From VAZQ01 sp035263865 (GTDB lineage: Bacteria > Pseudomonadota > Alphaproteobacteria > Rhizobiales > Xanthobacteraceae): a stretch of DNA of 64,000 nucleotides. How positions within the stretch are numbered: the stretch's first letter is position 1; each line of letters starts with the position of its first letter. Both the position numbers and the translations under genes were made by a program. The DNA is taken from positions 1-64,000 of the forward strand of contig DATFQX010000052.1 of NCBI GenBank assembly GCA_035263865.1, written 5' to 3'. Shown piece after piece: positions 8,863 to 17,382 of the stretch. Below the pieces are notes generated by a model, which saw only the letters and a program-made list of their open reading frames with translations, had not been told where the DNA came from and did no database searches.

Positions 8863-10296
8863 GTGACTCCAAACAGCGAGTCTGGATCAATGCACCAGAA
8901 AGAATTCAGCGTGCTCGAAGTCCTGGCCGGGCAGGCGCCGCAGAACTTAGCCGTCACGGTTAAGGGCTGGGTGCGCACGCGGCGCGACTCGAAGGCGGGC
9001 ATTTCTTTCGTCCATCTCTCGGACGGCTCCTCGTTCCATCCGTTGCAGGTGGTCGTGCCGAACACGTTGCCGAACTACTCCGATGAGGTTTTGAAACTCA
9101 CGACGGGTTGCGCGGTGGAGGCCACGGGGACGATCGTGCCCTCGCCGGCAAAGGGCCAACCCTTCGAGATGCAGGCGAGCGCCGTCACAGTGATCGGCTG
9201 GGTCGACGACCCCGATACTTATCCCATCCAGCCGAAGCCGCACTCGCTCGAGTTCCTGCGCGACGTCGCGCATTTGCGGCCGCGTACCAACGTGATCGCG
9301 GCGGCGACCCGCGTGCGACACACGCTGGCGCAGGCAATCCATCGCTTCTTCGACGAGAACGGCTTTTTTTGGGTCAATACACCGATCATTACTGCTTCCG
9401 ACGCTGAGGGCGCCGGTGCGCTATTCCGAGTGTCGACGCTTGATCTCGCCAATCTGCCCCGCACGCCCCAGGGGCAAGTGGACTTCGCTCAAGATTTCTT
9501 CGGCCGCGAGGCATTCCTGACCGTCTCGGGACAGCTCAACGTCGAGGCGTATTGTCTCGCGCTCACCAAGGTCTACACGTTTGGCCCGACGTTCCGAGCG
9601 GAAAACTCCAATACCAGCCGCCACCTCGCCGAGTTCTGGATGATCGAGCCGGAGATTGCCTTTGCCGACCTTTCGGACAATGCGACGCTGGCGGAACGGT
9701 TGCTGAAGTTCACGTTCGCGACGCTGCTCAAGGAACGGCAGGAGGATTTGGCTTTTTTCGACGAGCGGATCGAGAAAGGACTGCGCGCCAAGCTCGAGGG
9801 CATCGTGAACTCGGAGTTCGTGCGCATGGACTACGGCGAGGCGATCGCGGTTCTCGAGCGCGCGAACGAGAAATTCGAGTTCCCGGTCAAATGGGGCATG
9901 GACCTGCAGTCGGAGCACGAGCGCTATCTCACCGAGAAGCACGCCAAGAAGCCGGTGATCGTGATGAATTACCCGAAGGACATCAAAGCGTTCTACATGC
10001 GCGTGAACGACGACGGAAAATCCGTCGCCGCGATGGACGTGCTCGCCCCGGGGATTGGCGAGATCATCGGCGGCAGTCAGCGCGAGGAGCGACTCGACGT
10101 TCTCGACGCGCGTATGGCAGAGCGGGGCATCGACAAGGAACACTACGCCTGGTACCGCGACCTACGCCGCTACGGCACGGTGCCGCACGCGGGCTTCGGA
10201 TTGGGCTTCGAGCGCACGCTTGCCTACATCACCGGCCTGGCCAACGTGCGCGACGCGATCCCGTTCCCGCGAACGCCGGGAAACGCGAGGTATTAG
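8863..10296 (+). CDS. asnS: Asparaginyl-tRNA synthetase
   Basis: Class IIb aminoacyl-tRNA synthetase of 477 residues that charges tRNA-Asn. An N-terminal OB-fold anticodon-binding domain (VKGWVRTRRDSKAGISFVHL) is followed by the class II catalytic core with TFRAENSNTSRHLAEFWMIEPE (motif 2 region) and GFGLGFERTLAYITGL (motif 3), then DAIPFPRTPGNARY typical of AsnS rather than AspS. The GTG at 8863 is preferred because AAGGAAGG lies just upstream; an in-frame ATG at 8890 is possible. With no gat genes seen here, direct charging of Asn is expected. Confidence 0.96.
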   Translation: MTPNSESGSMHQKEFSVLEVLAGQAPQNLAVTVKGWVRTRRDSKAGISFVHLSDGSSFHPLQVVVPNTLPNYSDEVLKLTTGCAVEATGTIVPSPAKGQPFEMQASAVTVIGWVDDPDTYPIQPKPHSLEFLRDVAHLRPRTNVIAAATRVRHTLAQAIHRFFDENGFFWVNTPIITASDAEGAGALFRVSTLDLANLPRTPQGQVDFAQDFFGREAFLTVSGQLNVEAYCLALTKVYTFGPTFRAENSNTSRHLAEFWMIEPEIAFADLSDNATLAERLLKFTFATLLKERQEDLAFFDERIEKGLRAKLEGIVNSEFVRMDYGEAIAVLERANEKFEFPVKWGMDLQSEHERYLTEKHAKKPVIVMNYPKDIKAFYMRVNDDGKSVAAMDVLAPGIGEIIGGSQREERLDVLDARMAERGIDKEHYAWYRDLRRYGTVPHAGFGLGFERTLAYITGLANVRDAIPFPRTPGNARY

Positions 10297-10387
10297 CGAG
10301 CTAGTTCCGTCGATAGTCCGGGATTTCGCTACGCTCAAAGCGCACTACTTGTTAATCTGATCTGGGGCGCATTTCGAAAGGGCAAAC

Positions 10388-11362
10388 ATGGATCGCCGTC
10401 GTTTCGTGATAGGCACCGCCGCCATTCTATTGGCGCGGCGACCGGCATTCGCGCAGGACGCCTTTCCCTCGCACGCCATCACCATCGTCAATGCGTTTCC
10501 GCCCGGCGGCCTCAATGACATCGTGACGCGGCCGCTCGCGACCGCAATGGAGCCGATCTTAAAGCAGCCGGTCGTGGTGGAAACGAAGGCCGGCGCCGCG
10601 GGCCAGGTTGGCGCGCAGTTCGTCGCCTCCGCCAAGCCCGACGGCTATACCTTGCTCTCGCACAACACGGGGCTTTCGGGTTACGCCGAGGTCGACAAGC
10701 TATTCGGCCGCTCCCCCAAGGTCACCCGTGCTGATTTTATCCCGCTCGCGCGCTTGGTGGCCGATCCGATGCTACTCCTCGTCAACGATCAGCAGCCTTA
10801 TAAGGCTCTGCAGGAGTTCATTGCCGGCGCGAAGGCGCATCCGGACACGCTCGTGTTCAGTTCGGGCGGCCTCTATGGCGCCTCGCATCTGCCGCTCGCG
10901 TATCTCGAAAAGGCGACGGGTCCGTTGCACCTGCGCCATCTGCCGACTAATGGCGGAGGCCCCGCTATCGTCGCCATCCTAGGCAACAACGCCCAAGTCA
11001 CCACCCAGTCCGTATCGACTACGCTGCCGCATATCAAAGCGGGTAAGCTGCGCGCGCTCGCCACCTTCGGCGCCAACCGCTCGAAGTGGTTGCCCGACGT
11101 GCCGACCCTCAAGGAGCTCGGCTTCGACGTCGAATACTATCTCTGGGTCGGGATATTCGCGCCGAAAGGTACGCCTCCCGAGATCGTGACGACGTTACGC
11201 ACCGCTATCGGCAAAGTAGCCCATTCAGTCGAATTCATCGGCGCGCTTGGCAATGCCGGGCAGGAGCTCGCGTATCTCGACGGCCCCGACTTTCAGACAT
11301 TCTGGGACATCGATGGCCGGCGCACCGACGAGGCGGTGATTTCGATCGGCCGGCAGGGATAA
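10388..11362 (+). CDS. Bug/TctC-family receptor
   Basis: A 324-residue periplasmic carboxylate receptor of the Bug family. The N-terminus (MDRRRFVIGTAAILLARRPAFAQ) has an arginine cluster and hydrophobic core ending in an AxA-like cleavage site, resembling a Tat or Sec signal. FPPGGLNDIVTRP and ETKAGAAGQVGAQFV are the first and second ligand-loop motifs. It is the most divergent of the three tandem paralogues here (for example ETKAG instead of ENRPG). It starts about 90 bp after asnS, and the next paralogue follows after 25 bp. Ligand unknown; no permease genes adjacent. Confidence 0.9.
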   Translation: MDRRRFVIGTAAILLARRPAFAQDAFPSHAITIVNAFPPGGLNDIVTRPLATAMEPILKQPVVVETKAGAAGQVGAQFVASAKPDGYTLLSHNTGLSGYAEVDKLFGRSPKVTRADFIPLARLVADPMLLLVNDQQPYKALQEFIAGAKAHPDTLVFSSGGLYGASHLPLAYLEKATGPLHLRHLPTNGGGPAIVAILGNNAQVTTQSVSTTLPHIKAGKLRALATFGANRSKWLPDVPTLKELGFDVEYYLWVGIFAPKGTPPEIVTTLRTAIGKVAHSVEFIGALGNAGQELAYLDGPDFQTFWDIDGRRTDEAVISIGRQG

Positions 11363-11387
11363 CGTTCCGGCAACGGAGCGATTGGCC

Positions 11388-12368
11388 ATGATGAGATTTC
11401 CACGACGGCATGTTTTGCATTTGGCCGGAGCTGTCGCCGCGTTTCCGGCGATGGCCCGCTTGGCGAATGCGCAAGCCTATCCGACGCGTCCGGTGCGGAT
11501 CATTTCCGGCTATCCGCCCGGCGGCGTGAACGACACCTACGCCCGGCTGGTCGGTCAATGGTTGTCGGAGCGCCTTGGGCAACAATTTTTCGTGGAAAAT
11601 CGGCCGGGTGCGGGCGGCAATATTGCCGCGGAGACGCTCGTGCGCGCAGCGCCCGACGGTTATACGCTCCTCCTCGCCACATCGGCCGACGCATGGAACG
11701 CGACGCTTTATGACAATCTGAAATTCAATTTCGTCCGCGGTGTCACGGCGGTCGCGCCGATCTCGCGCTCGCCGGGCGTGCTCGTGGTCCACCCGTCGCT
11801 GCCGTCCCAGTCCGTTCCCGAGCTGATCGATTACGCCAAGAGCAATCCCGGCAAAATCCCTCTGGCGTCGGCCGGCATCGGCAGCGCCCCGCACATGTAC
11901 TGGGAACTGTTTCGCAACTTGAGCGGGGTCGACATGCTGCACGTGCCCTATCGCGGCGGAGGGCCTGCGGTCACGGACCTCCTGGCCGGCCAAGTGCAGG
12001 TTTACTTCGGCACCACCGCGTCGACCATCGAATATATCCGAGCGGGCAAGCTGCGAGCCTTGGCCGTGACCACCGCGACACGCATCGCTGCGTTGCCGGA
12101 TCTTCCGGCATTGGCCGAATTCCTGCCGGGTTATGAGGCAAGCATCTTTGTCGGAATTGTCGTGCCCCACAACACGCCCCACGAAATCGTCGGCAAGCTC
12201 AACCAGGAAATCATCCTCGCGCTGGCCGATGCCAGGATCATGCGGCGCATTGTCGAACTCGGCGACACGCCACTTGCGCTGTCGAGCTCCGAGTTCGCCA
12301 AGCTGATTGCGGATGAAACCGAAAAATGGGGCAAGGTGATCCGCGTAGCCAACGTCAAGGCGGAGTAG
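11388..12368 (+). CDS. Bug/TctC-family receptor
   Basis: A 326-residue Bug-family receptor. The signal region MMRFPRRHVLHLAGAV has paired arginines and a hydrophobic stretch ending ANAQA. SGYPPGGVNDTYARL and VENRPGAGGNIAAETL are the two signature ligand loops; APDGYTLLL and MLHVPYRGGGPAVTDLLAGQ are also characteristic. ATG 11388 or 11391 is the likely start; an in-frame TTG lies at 11382. It is the middle of three co-directional paralogues, showing local duplication followed by divergence. Confidence 0.92.
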   Translation: MMRFPRRHVLHLAGAVAAFPAMARLANAQAYPTRPVRIISGYPPGGVNDTYARLVGQWLSERLGQQFFVENRPGAGGNIAAETLVRAAPDGYTLLLATSADAWNATLYDNLKFNFVRGVTAVAPISRSPGVLVVHPSLPSQSVPELIDYAKSNPGKIPLASAGIGSAPHMYWELFRNLSGVDMLHVPYRGGGPAVTDLLAGQVQVYFGTTASTIEYIRAGKLRALAVTTATRIAALPDLPALAEFLPGYEASIFVGIVVPHNTPHEIVGKLNQEIILALADARIMRRIVELGDTPLALSSSEFAKLIADETEKWGKVIRVANVKAE

Positions 12369-12412
12369 GATTGCCGGTGACGTTTGTCCGCCCGCGAAAT
12401 CGCCGTACGCTC

Positions 12413-12445
12413 AGCCGCTCTTGATCCCCGCGAAAGCAGGCCCAT
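12413..12445. repeat. Short CGCGAAAGC intergenic element
   Basis: Lies between two Bug genes and contains ATCCCCGCGAAAGCAGGCCC. Similar words occur at 61331-61356 and, less closely, at 14671-14690. It resembles short palindromic elements common in Rhizobiales intergenic DNA. It overlaps an in-frame TTG (12421) of the next gene, which argues against that codon being the true start. Confidence 0.45.
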
Positions 12446-12453
12446 TAGCCATT

Positions 12454-13428
12454 ATGAAATTTTCCCGCCGTCGATTTCTGTATCTCGCCGCAGGGGCTGC
12501 CGCGCTCCCCCTATCGCGGAGAGCGACGGCGCAAGGCTATCCCTCGCGGCCGATCCGCTTGATCGTCGGCTTTCCGGCCGGCGGTCCGACTGACATCACC
12601 GCGCGCGTAATGGCGCAATGGCTGTCGGACCGGCTCGGTCAGCAAATCGTCATCGAGAACCGAGCGGGTGCGGGCAGCAACCTCGCGGTCGAGGCGACGA
12701 TCAATTCGGCGCCGGACGGCTACACGCTGCTCCTCATGGGCGCCACCAACGCGATCAACGCCACGCTCTACGAGAAGCTCAATTTCAATTTCATCCGCGA
12801 TATCGTCCCGGTAGCCGGCATCATCCGCGTGCCGCTGATCATGGAGGTGCACCCGTCGGTCCCGGCGAAGACGGTTGCCGAGTTCATCGCCTATGCCAAG
12901 GCCAATTCCGGCAGGATCAACATGGGCTCGGGCGGGATCGGGACGACGCTGCACGTCTCCGGCGAGCTCTTCAAGATGATGACTGGCGTCGACATGCTGC
13001 ACGTGCCCTATCGCGGCGCAGGGCCGATGCTCACCGATCTCCTTGGCGGACAGGTGCAGATCGGCTTCGATCCGATGCCGTCTTCGATCGGCTATGTCAA
13101 ATCTGGCCAGCTGCGGGCACTGGCGGTGACGACCGCGAATCGCTCGGAGGCGCTTCCCGACCTGCCGACCGTCGGCGATTTCGTTCCCGGCTACGAGGCG
13201 AGCACCTGGTACGGAGTCGGCGCGCCGAAGAACACACCGGCGGAGATCATCGACAGACTCAACAATGAGATCAATGCGGGCCTTGCCGATCCCAAGCTCA
13301 AGACGAGGCTCACCGAGCTCGGGGGGATGATGCTGACCGGCGCACCCGCCGAGTTCGGCGCTTTCATCGCCGAGGAAACCGAGAAATGGGCCAAGGTGGT
13401 GAAGTTCTCCGGCGCAAAGGCGGAGTGA
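12454..13428 (+). CDS. Bug/TctC-family receptor
   Basis: A 324-residue receptor with a clear twin-arginine-like signal (MKFSRRRFLYLAAGAAALP, then TAQ before the mature GYPSRPIRLIVGFPAGG). VIENRAGAGSNLAVEA and MLHVPYRGAGPMLTDLLGGQ match the family. ATG 12454 puts the signal directly at the N-terminus; the longer TTG start at 12421 would begin inside a palindromic element. Very similar in pattern to the gene at 33755-34732, including the end EKWAKVV(K/R)FSGAK.E, so these two look like recent paralogues (reading by eye). Confidence 0.92.
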   Translation: MKFSRRRFLYLAAGAAALPLSRRATAQGYPSRPIRLIVGFPAGGPTDITARVMAQWLSDRLGQQIVIENRAGAGSNLAVEATINSAPDGYTLLLMGATNAINATLYEKLNFNFIRDIVPVAGIIRVPLIMEVHPSVPAKTVAEFIAYAKANSGRINMGSGGIGTTLHVSGELFKMMTGVDMLHVPYRGAGPMLTDLLGGQVQIGFDPMPSSIGYVKSGQLRALAVTTANRSEALPDLPTVGDFVPGYEASTWYGVGAPKNTPAEIIDRLNNEINAGLADPKLKTRLTELGGMMLTGAPAEFGAFIAEETEKWAKVVKFSGAKAE

Positions 13429-13460
13429 GCGCAAGTCTCTGAGCGACACGATGGGCCTAG

Positions 13461-14102
13461 ATGACAACGTTCGCTTACGTCCTTCTCGTCTTGCTCGGCG
13501 CCATCGTGGTCGTCGCCATCATATGGCGCGTCGCGTCCCGAGGCCGTTCGGTCCCCCGCCCGGCATGGTTGGGCTGGCTGGTGGAGCTGGATAATCCCTT
13601 CACCAAAACCAACCGGGCCGCGGTCATCGTCGAGCGCTTAGATCTCCAAGTGGGCATGGCCGTGCTCGATGTCGGCTGCGGTCCCGGCCGGCTGACCATC
13701 CCGATCGCCAGAAAGGTCGGACCACGGGGCGAGGTCGTGGCCATGGATATGCAAGGGCCTATGCTGCAGCGCGCGCAAGACAAAGCGCAGGCCGCAAGCC
13801 TCACCAATATTCAGTTTCTCCGGGCTGGCGCCGGCGAGGGTAAACTCGGCAGCAATCGCTTTGACCGGGCGCTGCTCGTGACGGTACTCGGCGAAATTCC
13901 AGATCGGCAAGCCGCCCTGCGGGAGATTTTCGCTGCCCTCAAGCCAGGCGGCATATTATCGGTGACCGAAGTCATTTTTGATCCGCACTTTCAGTCCCGC
14001 CAAACGGTGGCACGACTGGCTTGCTCGGTCGGCTTTCGAGAGAAGGCCTGCCATGGCAATCGCATCGCATTCACGTTCAACTTCGAGAAGCCCGCGAGCT
14101 GA
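13461..14102 (+). CDS. Membrane-anchored class I SAM-dependent methyltransferase
   Basis: A 213-residue protein with one N-terminal transmembrane helix (residues 4-24) and a cytosolic class I methyltransferase domain. Motif I is VLDVGCGPGRLTIPIA (about residues 68-83), with VAMDM at the end of strand 2 and LKPGGILSVTEV as the later motif. The fold is that of UbiE/arsenite/phospholipid-type methyltransferases, but the substrate is not identifiable. It starts 32 bp after the third Bug gene and 50 bp before the MgtC-like gene. A tethered enzyme suggests a lipid or membrane substrate (inference). Confidence 0.82.
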   Translation: MTTFAYVLLVLLGAIVVVAIIWRVASRGRSVPRPAWLGWLVELDNPFTKTNRAAVIVERLDLQVGMAVLDVGCGPGRLTIPIARKVGPRGEVVAMDMQGPMLQRAQDKAQAASLTNIQFLRAGAGEGKLGSNRFDRALLVTVLGEIPDRQAALREIFAALKPGGILSVTEVIFDPHFQSRQTVARLACSVGFREKACHGNRIAFTFNFEKPAS

Positions 14103-14152
14103 CCGCGGGGCACACCTTTTGCGCCGCGTCTGCTGCCGCTAAATTGTACGCC

Positions 14153-14635
14153 ATGGACACTCTCGAAATCGCGCTGCGGCTCGCCGCTGCGACGCTCGCC
14201 GGGGTCGTGCTCGGCCTCAATCGCGATCTGCACGGCAAGCCGACCGGCGTACGCACGCTTGGCCTCGTCTGCCTGGGCTCGGCGCTCGCCGTTTTATCGA
14301 TCCACGCGGTGACCGGCACCGACGCAAGCCGCGTCATCCAGGGGATCGTCACCGGCGTCGGCTTTCTCGGTGCCGGCGTCATTGTCAGAGATGGCGGCCA
14401 CCATCGCGTGCACGGCCTGACGACGGCAGCTTGCGTGTGGGTGACTGCGTGTCTGGGCGCGGCTTGCGCGATCGCCGAATGGCAGATCGTCGTCTTGGGT
14501 GTCGCCCTCGTTTTTGTCATTCTGATTTTTGGCGGCCCATTCGAGAAGGCGATCGACCGCCGCTGGCCAGGGGCGAGACCGGCCGATGCCGGAGACAAAC
14601 CGCTCGACAGATCACGGGTGCCTGGCGCGGAGTAA
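14153..14635 (+). CDS. MgtC/SapB-family inner-membrane protein
   Basis: A 160-residue membrane protein with about four hydrophobic helices. The MgtC core is recognisable: GVVLGLNRDLHGKPTGVRT (about residues 18-36), then GIVTGVGFLGAGVIVRDGG and VHGLTTAACVWVTA. The conserved acidic/basic pattern around NRDLHGKPTGVRT is typical. MgtC proteins are linked to growth in low magnesium and to control of the ATP synthase in pathogens; the role in free-living bacteria is unclear. The long C-terminal domain of Salmonella MgtC is absent. The frame is open upstream to 14021 inside the methyltransferase gene, but homology begins at this ATG. Confidence 0.85.
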   Translation: MDTLEIALRLAAATLAGVVLGLNRDLHGKPTGVRTLGLVCLGSALAVLSIHAVTGTDASRVIQGIVTGVGFLGAGVIVRDGGHHRVHGLTTAACVWVTACLGAACAIAEWQIVVLGVALVFVILIFGGPFEKAIDRRWPGARPADAGDKPLDRSRVPGAE

Positions 14636-14671
14636 TACTCGATCCGAGTCGTCAGCTCTCACAAATAGCCA

Positions 14672-14690
14672 TCCCCGCGCAAGGCGGGGA
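14672..14690. terminator. Hairpin between convergent genes
   Basis: A 7-bp perfect stem TCCCCGC / GCGGGGA with a GCAAG loop sits between the convergent MgtC-like and L,D-transpeptidase genes. No T-run follows on either strand, so it is either a weak terminator or a short palindromic repeat. Confidence 0.4.
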
Positions 14691-14721
14691 CAGCAGATGT
14701 CAGCTGATGTCGCGCGTCGCT

Positions 14722-15345
14722 TTAACGGAATGTGTTGAACCAGCCCGTGGCGTGACGCTCGGCGGCTGGCAGCACCACGACCTTGGCGCCGACGTTGACG
14801 CGGTCATAGAGGTCGATCACGTCTTCATTCGCCATGCGGATGCATCCGGCGGTCGCGCGGCTGCCGATGGTCGAGGGCGCGTTGGTGCCGTGGATGCGGT
14901 AGAAGGTGCCGCTGAGATACATGGCGCGCGCGCCGAGCGGATTGGTCACGCCCCCAGCCATGAAGCGCGGGAGATAAGGCGACCGCGCGATCATTTCCGG
15001 GGGCGGAGTCCAATCCGGCCACTCGGCCTTGCGCTCGACGGTTTTCACGCCGGACCAGGTGAAGCCCTCGCGGCCGACGCCGATGCCGTAGCGGATCGCC
15101 TTGCCGCCACCGAGGACGTAATAAAGGTACGTGTTCTGGGTATCGACGATGACCGTGCCCGGCGCCTCGTTGCTCGGATAATTGACTGTCGCCCGCCGCA
15201 GGTCGGCGCGCACCTGGTTACCGTTGTCGGTCGAGGTATAGCCGAGGCCGAGCCAGGCGAACGGATTGGCGGATGCTTGCGTGGCAAACGTGCTCGCGGC
15301 AACGACGACGGCCACGGCGGTCGCAAAACGGCACAATGCGTTCAT
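14722..15345 (-). CDS. L,D-transpeptidase (YkuD domain)
   Basis: A 207-residue exported enzyme with a signal peptide (MNALCRFATAVAVVVAASTFATQASA). The YkuD catalytic motif is complete: the His of RIHGTN and the Ser/Gly/Cys/Arg of IGSRATAGCIRM, with Cys as the nucleophile. It should form 3-3 cross-links in peptidoglycan or attach proteins to it in the periplasm. The strand pair VIVDTQNTYLYYV and YGIGVGREGFTWSG at the start of the domain is typical of alphaproteobacterial ErfK/YbiS/YcfS-type proteins. Preceded by a 168-bp intergenic region likely to hold its promoter. Confidence 0.93.
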   Translation of the reverse strand: MNALCRFATAVAVVVAASTFATQASANPFAWLGLGYTSTDNGNQVRADLRRATVNYPSNEAPGTVIVDTQNTYLYYVLGGGKAIRYGIGVGREGFTWSGVKTVERKAEWPDWTPPPEMIARSPYLPRFMAGGVTNPLGARAMYLSGTFYRIHGTNAPSTIGSRATAGCIRMANEDVIDLYDRVNVGAKVVVLPAAERHATGWFNTFR

Positions 15346-15513
15346 GATTGCCCCCTTTTCCCCTTGTGCGGATTAGTCGGCCGAGGGGGCAGTGGGGTTC
15401 AAAGGCGTCCAAAAAATTTCGCTTGGGATTTTGAAGGGTTAACGTATCAAAATGGGGTCGGCCAAGGCGGGGCTCACGGAATCTGCGACCTGAACCCGGC
15501 CAGGACCGACGCG

Positions 15514-17211
15514 TTAGCCGCTCGCGCGCTGGGCGGCGCCGGCAAGCTCCTCGAGGCGACTGGCCAGCTGGTTGAGCTCCCATCCTCGGGCCAGCGCCGC
15601 CGCCTTGGCCCACGTTGGGGTCCGGTCGGCAAGGCGCGGCAATCGAGCCTTGCGGTCCATGGTGGCGATCGACCGGAACAGCCGCAACCGGTCGGCATAC
15701 GCGGAAAAGCGGCCGGCCTTGAGCGCGTTCTCCAGCGTGCAGTAGGTGCGCAAGACCTGGGCTGCTCCCGCCGCGCCCAGGCCTGCGACCCCGGGCAGCT
15801 TGTCGGAGGGGTCGCCGCGTAGCGCGATGAAATCTGCAACCTGCTCCGGATCGACGCCGTAGCGCGCGCGAACCTCGGCCGGGTCGATCCGCGCCACCTC
15901 GCCGGCACGCACGGGATAAAGGATCGTGGTGCGGGCCGATGCAAGCTGGAAGGTGTCCCGATCCCCGCTGGCGACGAGCACGGTGCCGCCGCGCCGCTCC
16001 TCGGCGGCAACCGCTGCGGCGAGGAAGTCGTCGGCCTCATAACCGGGGGCCTTGGCATTGGCAAAGCCGCACGCGGCGACGAATTGCGGCAATTCGTCGA
16101 GTTGCTCGAGCAATGCATCGTCGAATTTGCGGCCGCTCTGATAGGCGGGAAATTTCTCATGGCGATAGGTCGGCGCGTCCAACGTGTCCCAACCGACCAG
16201 CACGGCGCGCGGCTGCTCCGTCCGGTAGAATTTCAGCAGCATATTTGCAAAGCCGAGGATCGCGCCGGCGGGCCGGCCGCCGCGTCGCAGAATCGTTTTC
16301 GGCAAGGCGTGGTAGGCGCGGTGCGCGAAAGAATCGCCATCGATCACCAGTAATGGCCTGCCCGTCGGCACCAGCGCCTTACGCCTGACCGGCGCGCTCT
16401 TCCGCGTGGAACCGCGAGAAGTTCGTCGAGCCTTTGCCTCATCGCTGAGCACCACCCAGGCCGGTGCGTGATCGCTGGCGCCTTCTCGCGCTCGGATGCC
16501 ACGATCGACGCCGGCGTCGAGCAGCCGCTCCGCGGCTTGCGCGCTCAGCAACAAGTGGTCGATACGCAGTCCTGCGTCCCGCGCCCATCGGTTTCGCATA
16601 TAGTCCCAGAACGTGTACATCGGCGCGTCCGGATGCCGCGTGCGGATGGCGTCGGTCCAGCCGTGATCGAGAATGCGTTGAAACAACGCGCGGCTTTGCG
16701 GCTGGAGCAGGGCGTCGTTGGCATAGGATTTCGTCGGATAGATATCGCGATCCGTCGGCACGACGTTGTAATCGCCGGCAAGCACTACCGGAATTCCTGC
16801 GCCGTAAAGATCCGCGGCATGCGCCGCAAGCCGCCGCATCCAAGCGAGCTTGTGCGCGAATTTGGGGCCGGGCTGCGGATTGCCGTTCGGCGCGTAAAGC
16901 GAGGTGATCAGCACGCCGCGCACGGCCGCCTCGATATATCGGCTCTGGGCGTCGGCGCCTTCTCCGGGCAGATGCGTGCGCGTGAGAATGGGCTCGCAGC
17001 CGCGGGCAAGGATGGCGACGCCGTTCCACGACTTTTCGCCCCGCCAAACCGCGCCATAACCGGCCTTCTCGAGCGCGGCTTTGGGAAACTCCGCATCCGC
17101 TGCCTTGAGCTCCTGCAGCGCGACCACGTCGGGCTTGGCGCTGCGCAGCCATGCGAGGAGATTGGCGAATCGCTTGTTGATGTTGTTGATGTTGAAGGTC
17201 GCGATCTTCAT
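15514..17211 (-). CDS. Exonuclease III / 5'-3' exonuclease fusion protein
   Basis: One 565-residue reading frame holding two nucleases. Residues 1-255 form an exonuclease III-type AP endonuclease: Asn7 in FNINN, Glu34 in LQELK, Tyr106 in SLYAPNG, Asp147/Asn149 in GDYN, Asp218 and Asp247-His248 in SDHAP. A basic linker (about 258-283) leads to a 5'-3' exonuclease (FEN/PolA N-terminal type): DGDSFAHRAY at 291, YEADD at 391, SGDRD at 416 and the helix-3-turn-helix GDPSDKLPGVAGLGAAGAAQ from 466. No stop or frameshift separates them. It should act in base-excision repair, nicking abasic sites and trimming 5' flaps. The separate domains are well known; the single-chain arrangement is unusual to me. 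Confidence 0.9.
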   Translation of the reverse strand: MKIATFNINNINKRFANLLAWLRSAKPDVVALQELKAADAEFPKAALEKAGYGAVWRGEKSWNGVAILARGCEPILTRTHLPGEGADAQSRYIEAAVRGVLITSLYAPNGNPQPGPKFAHKLAWMRRLAAHAADLYGAGIPVVLAGDYNVVPTDRDIYPTKSYANDALLQPQSRALFQRILDHGWTDAIRTRHPDAPMYTFWDYMRNRWARDAGLRIDHLLLSAQAAERLLDAGVDRGIRAREGASDHAPAWVVLSDEAKARRTSRGSTRKSAPVRRKALVPTGRPLLVIDGDSFAHRAYHALPKTILRRGGRPAGAILGFANMLLKFYRTEQPRAVLVGWDTLDAPTYRHEKFPAYQSGRKFDDALLEQLDELPQFVAACGFANAKAPGYEADDFLAAAVAAEERRGGTVLVASGDRDTFQLASARTTILYPVRAGEVARIDPAEVRARYGVDPEQVADFIALRGDPSDKLPGVAGLGAAGAAQVLRTYCTLENALKAGRFSAYADRLRLFRSIATMDRKARLPRLADRTPTWAKAAALARGWELNQLASRLEELAGAAQRASG

Positions 17212-17221
17212 GGCCGTAGCA

Positions 17222-17310
17222 GTAGGATGGGTTGAGCGAAAGCGAAACCCATCAATGCCCAGCGAAACCGATGGGTTTCGCGCGCAAGCGCCCGCTCAAC
17301 CCCATCCTAC
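17222..17310. repeat. 89-bp nested palindromic element
   Basis: Outer arms at 17222-17238 (GTAGGATGGGTTGAGCG) and 17293-17310 are complementary apart from a one-base insertion. Inner arms GCGAAACCCAT (17242-17252) and ATGGGTTTCGC (17271-17281) pair perfectly. The element fills most of the gap between the divergent exonuclease-fusion gene and the small secreted-protein gene. It looks like a non-autonomous palindromic repeat of the REP/MITE kind. Confidence 0.8.
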
Positions 17311-17382
17311 CGCTTAACAGTTTGATAATTCCGCGGTGGCAGTGTGCCTCGCGCCCGAACAGTTCGAGCTGGAGATTGTCAG

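Noticed and set aside
12421..12453. TTG start extending the third Bug gene
   Set aside because: Lies in a palindromic intergenic element and would put the Arg-rich signal away from the N-terminus.
14431..15822. 463-residue plus-strand reading frame
   Set aside because: Antisense to the L,D-transpeptidase and the nuclease fusion, both of which have full catalytic motifs; no family pattern, typical of high-GC shadows.
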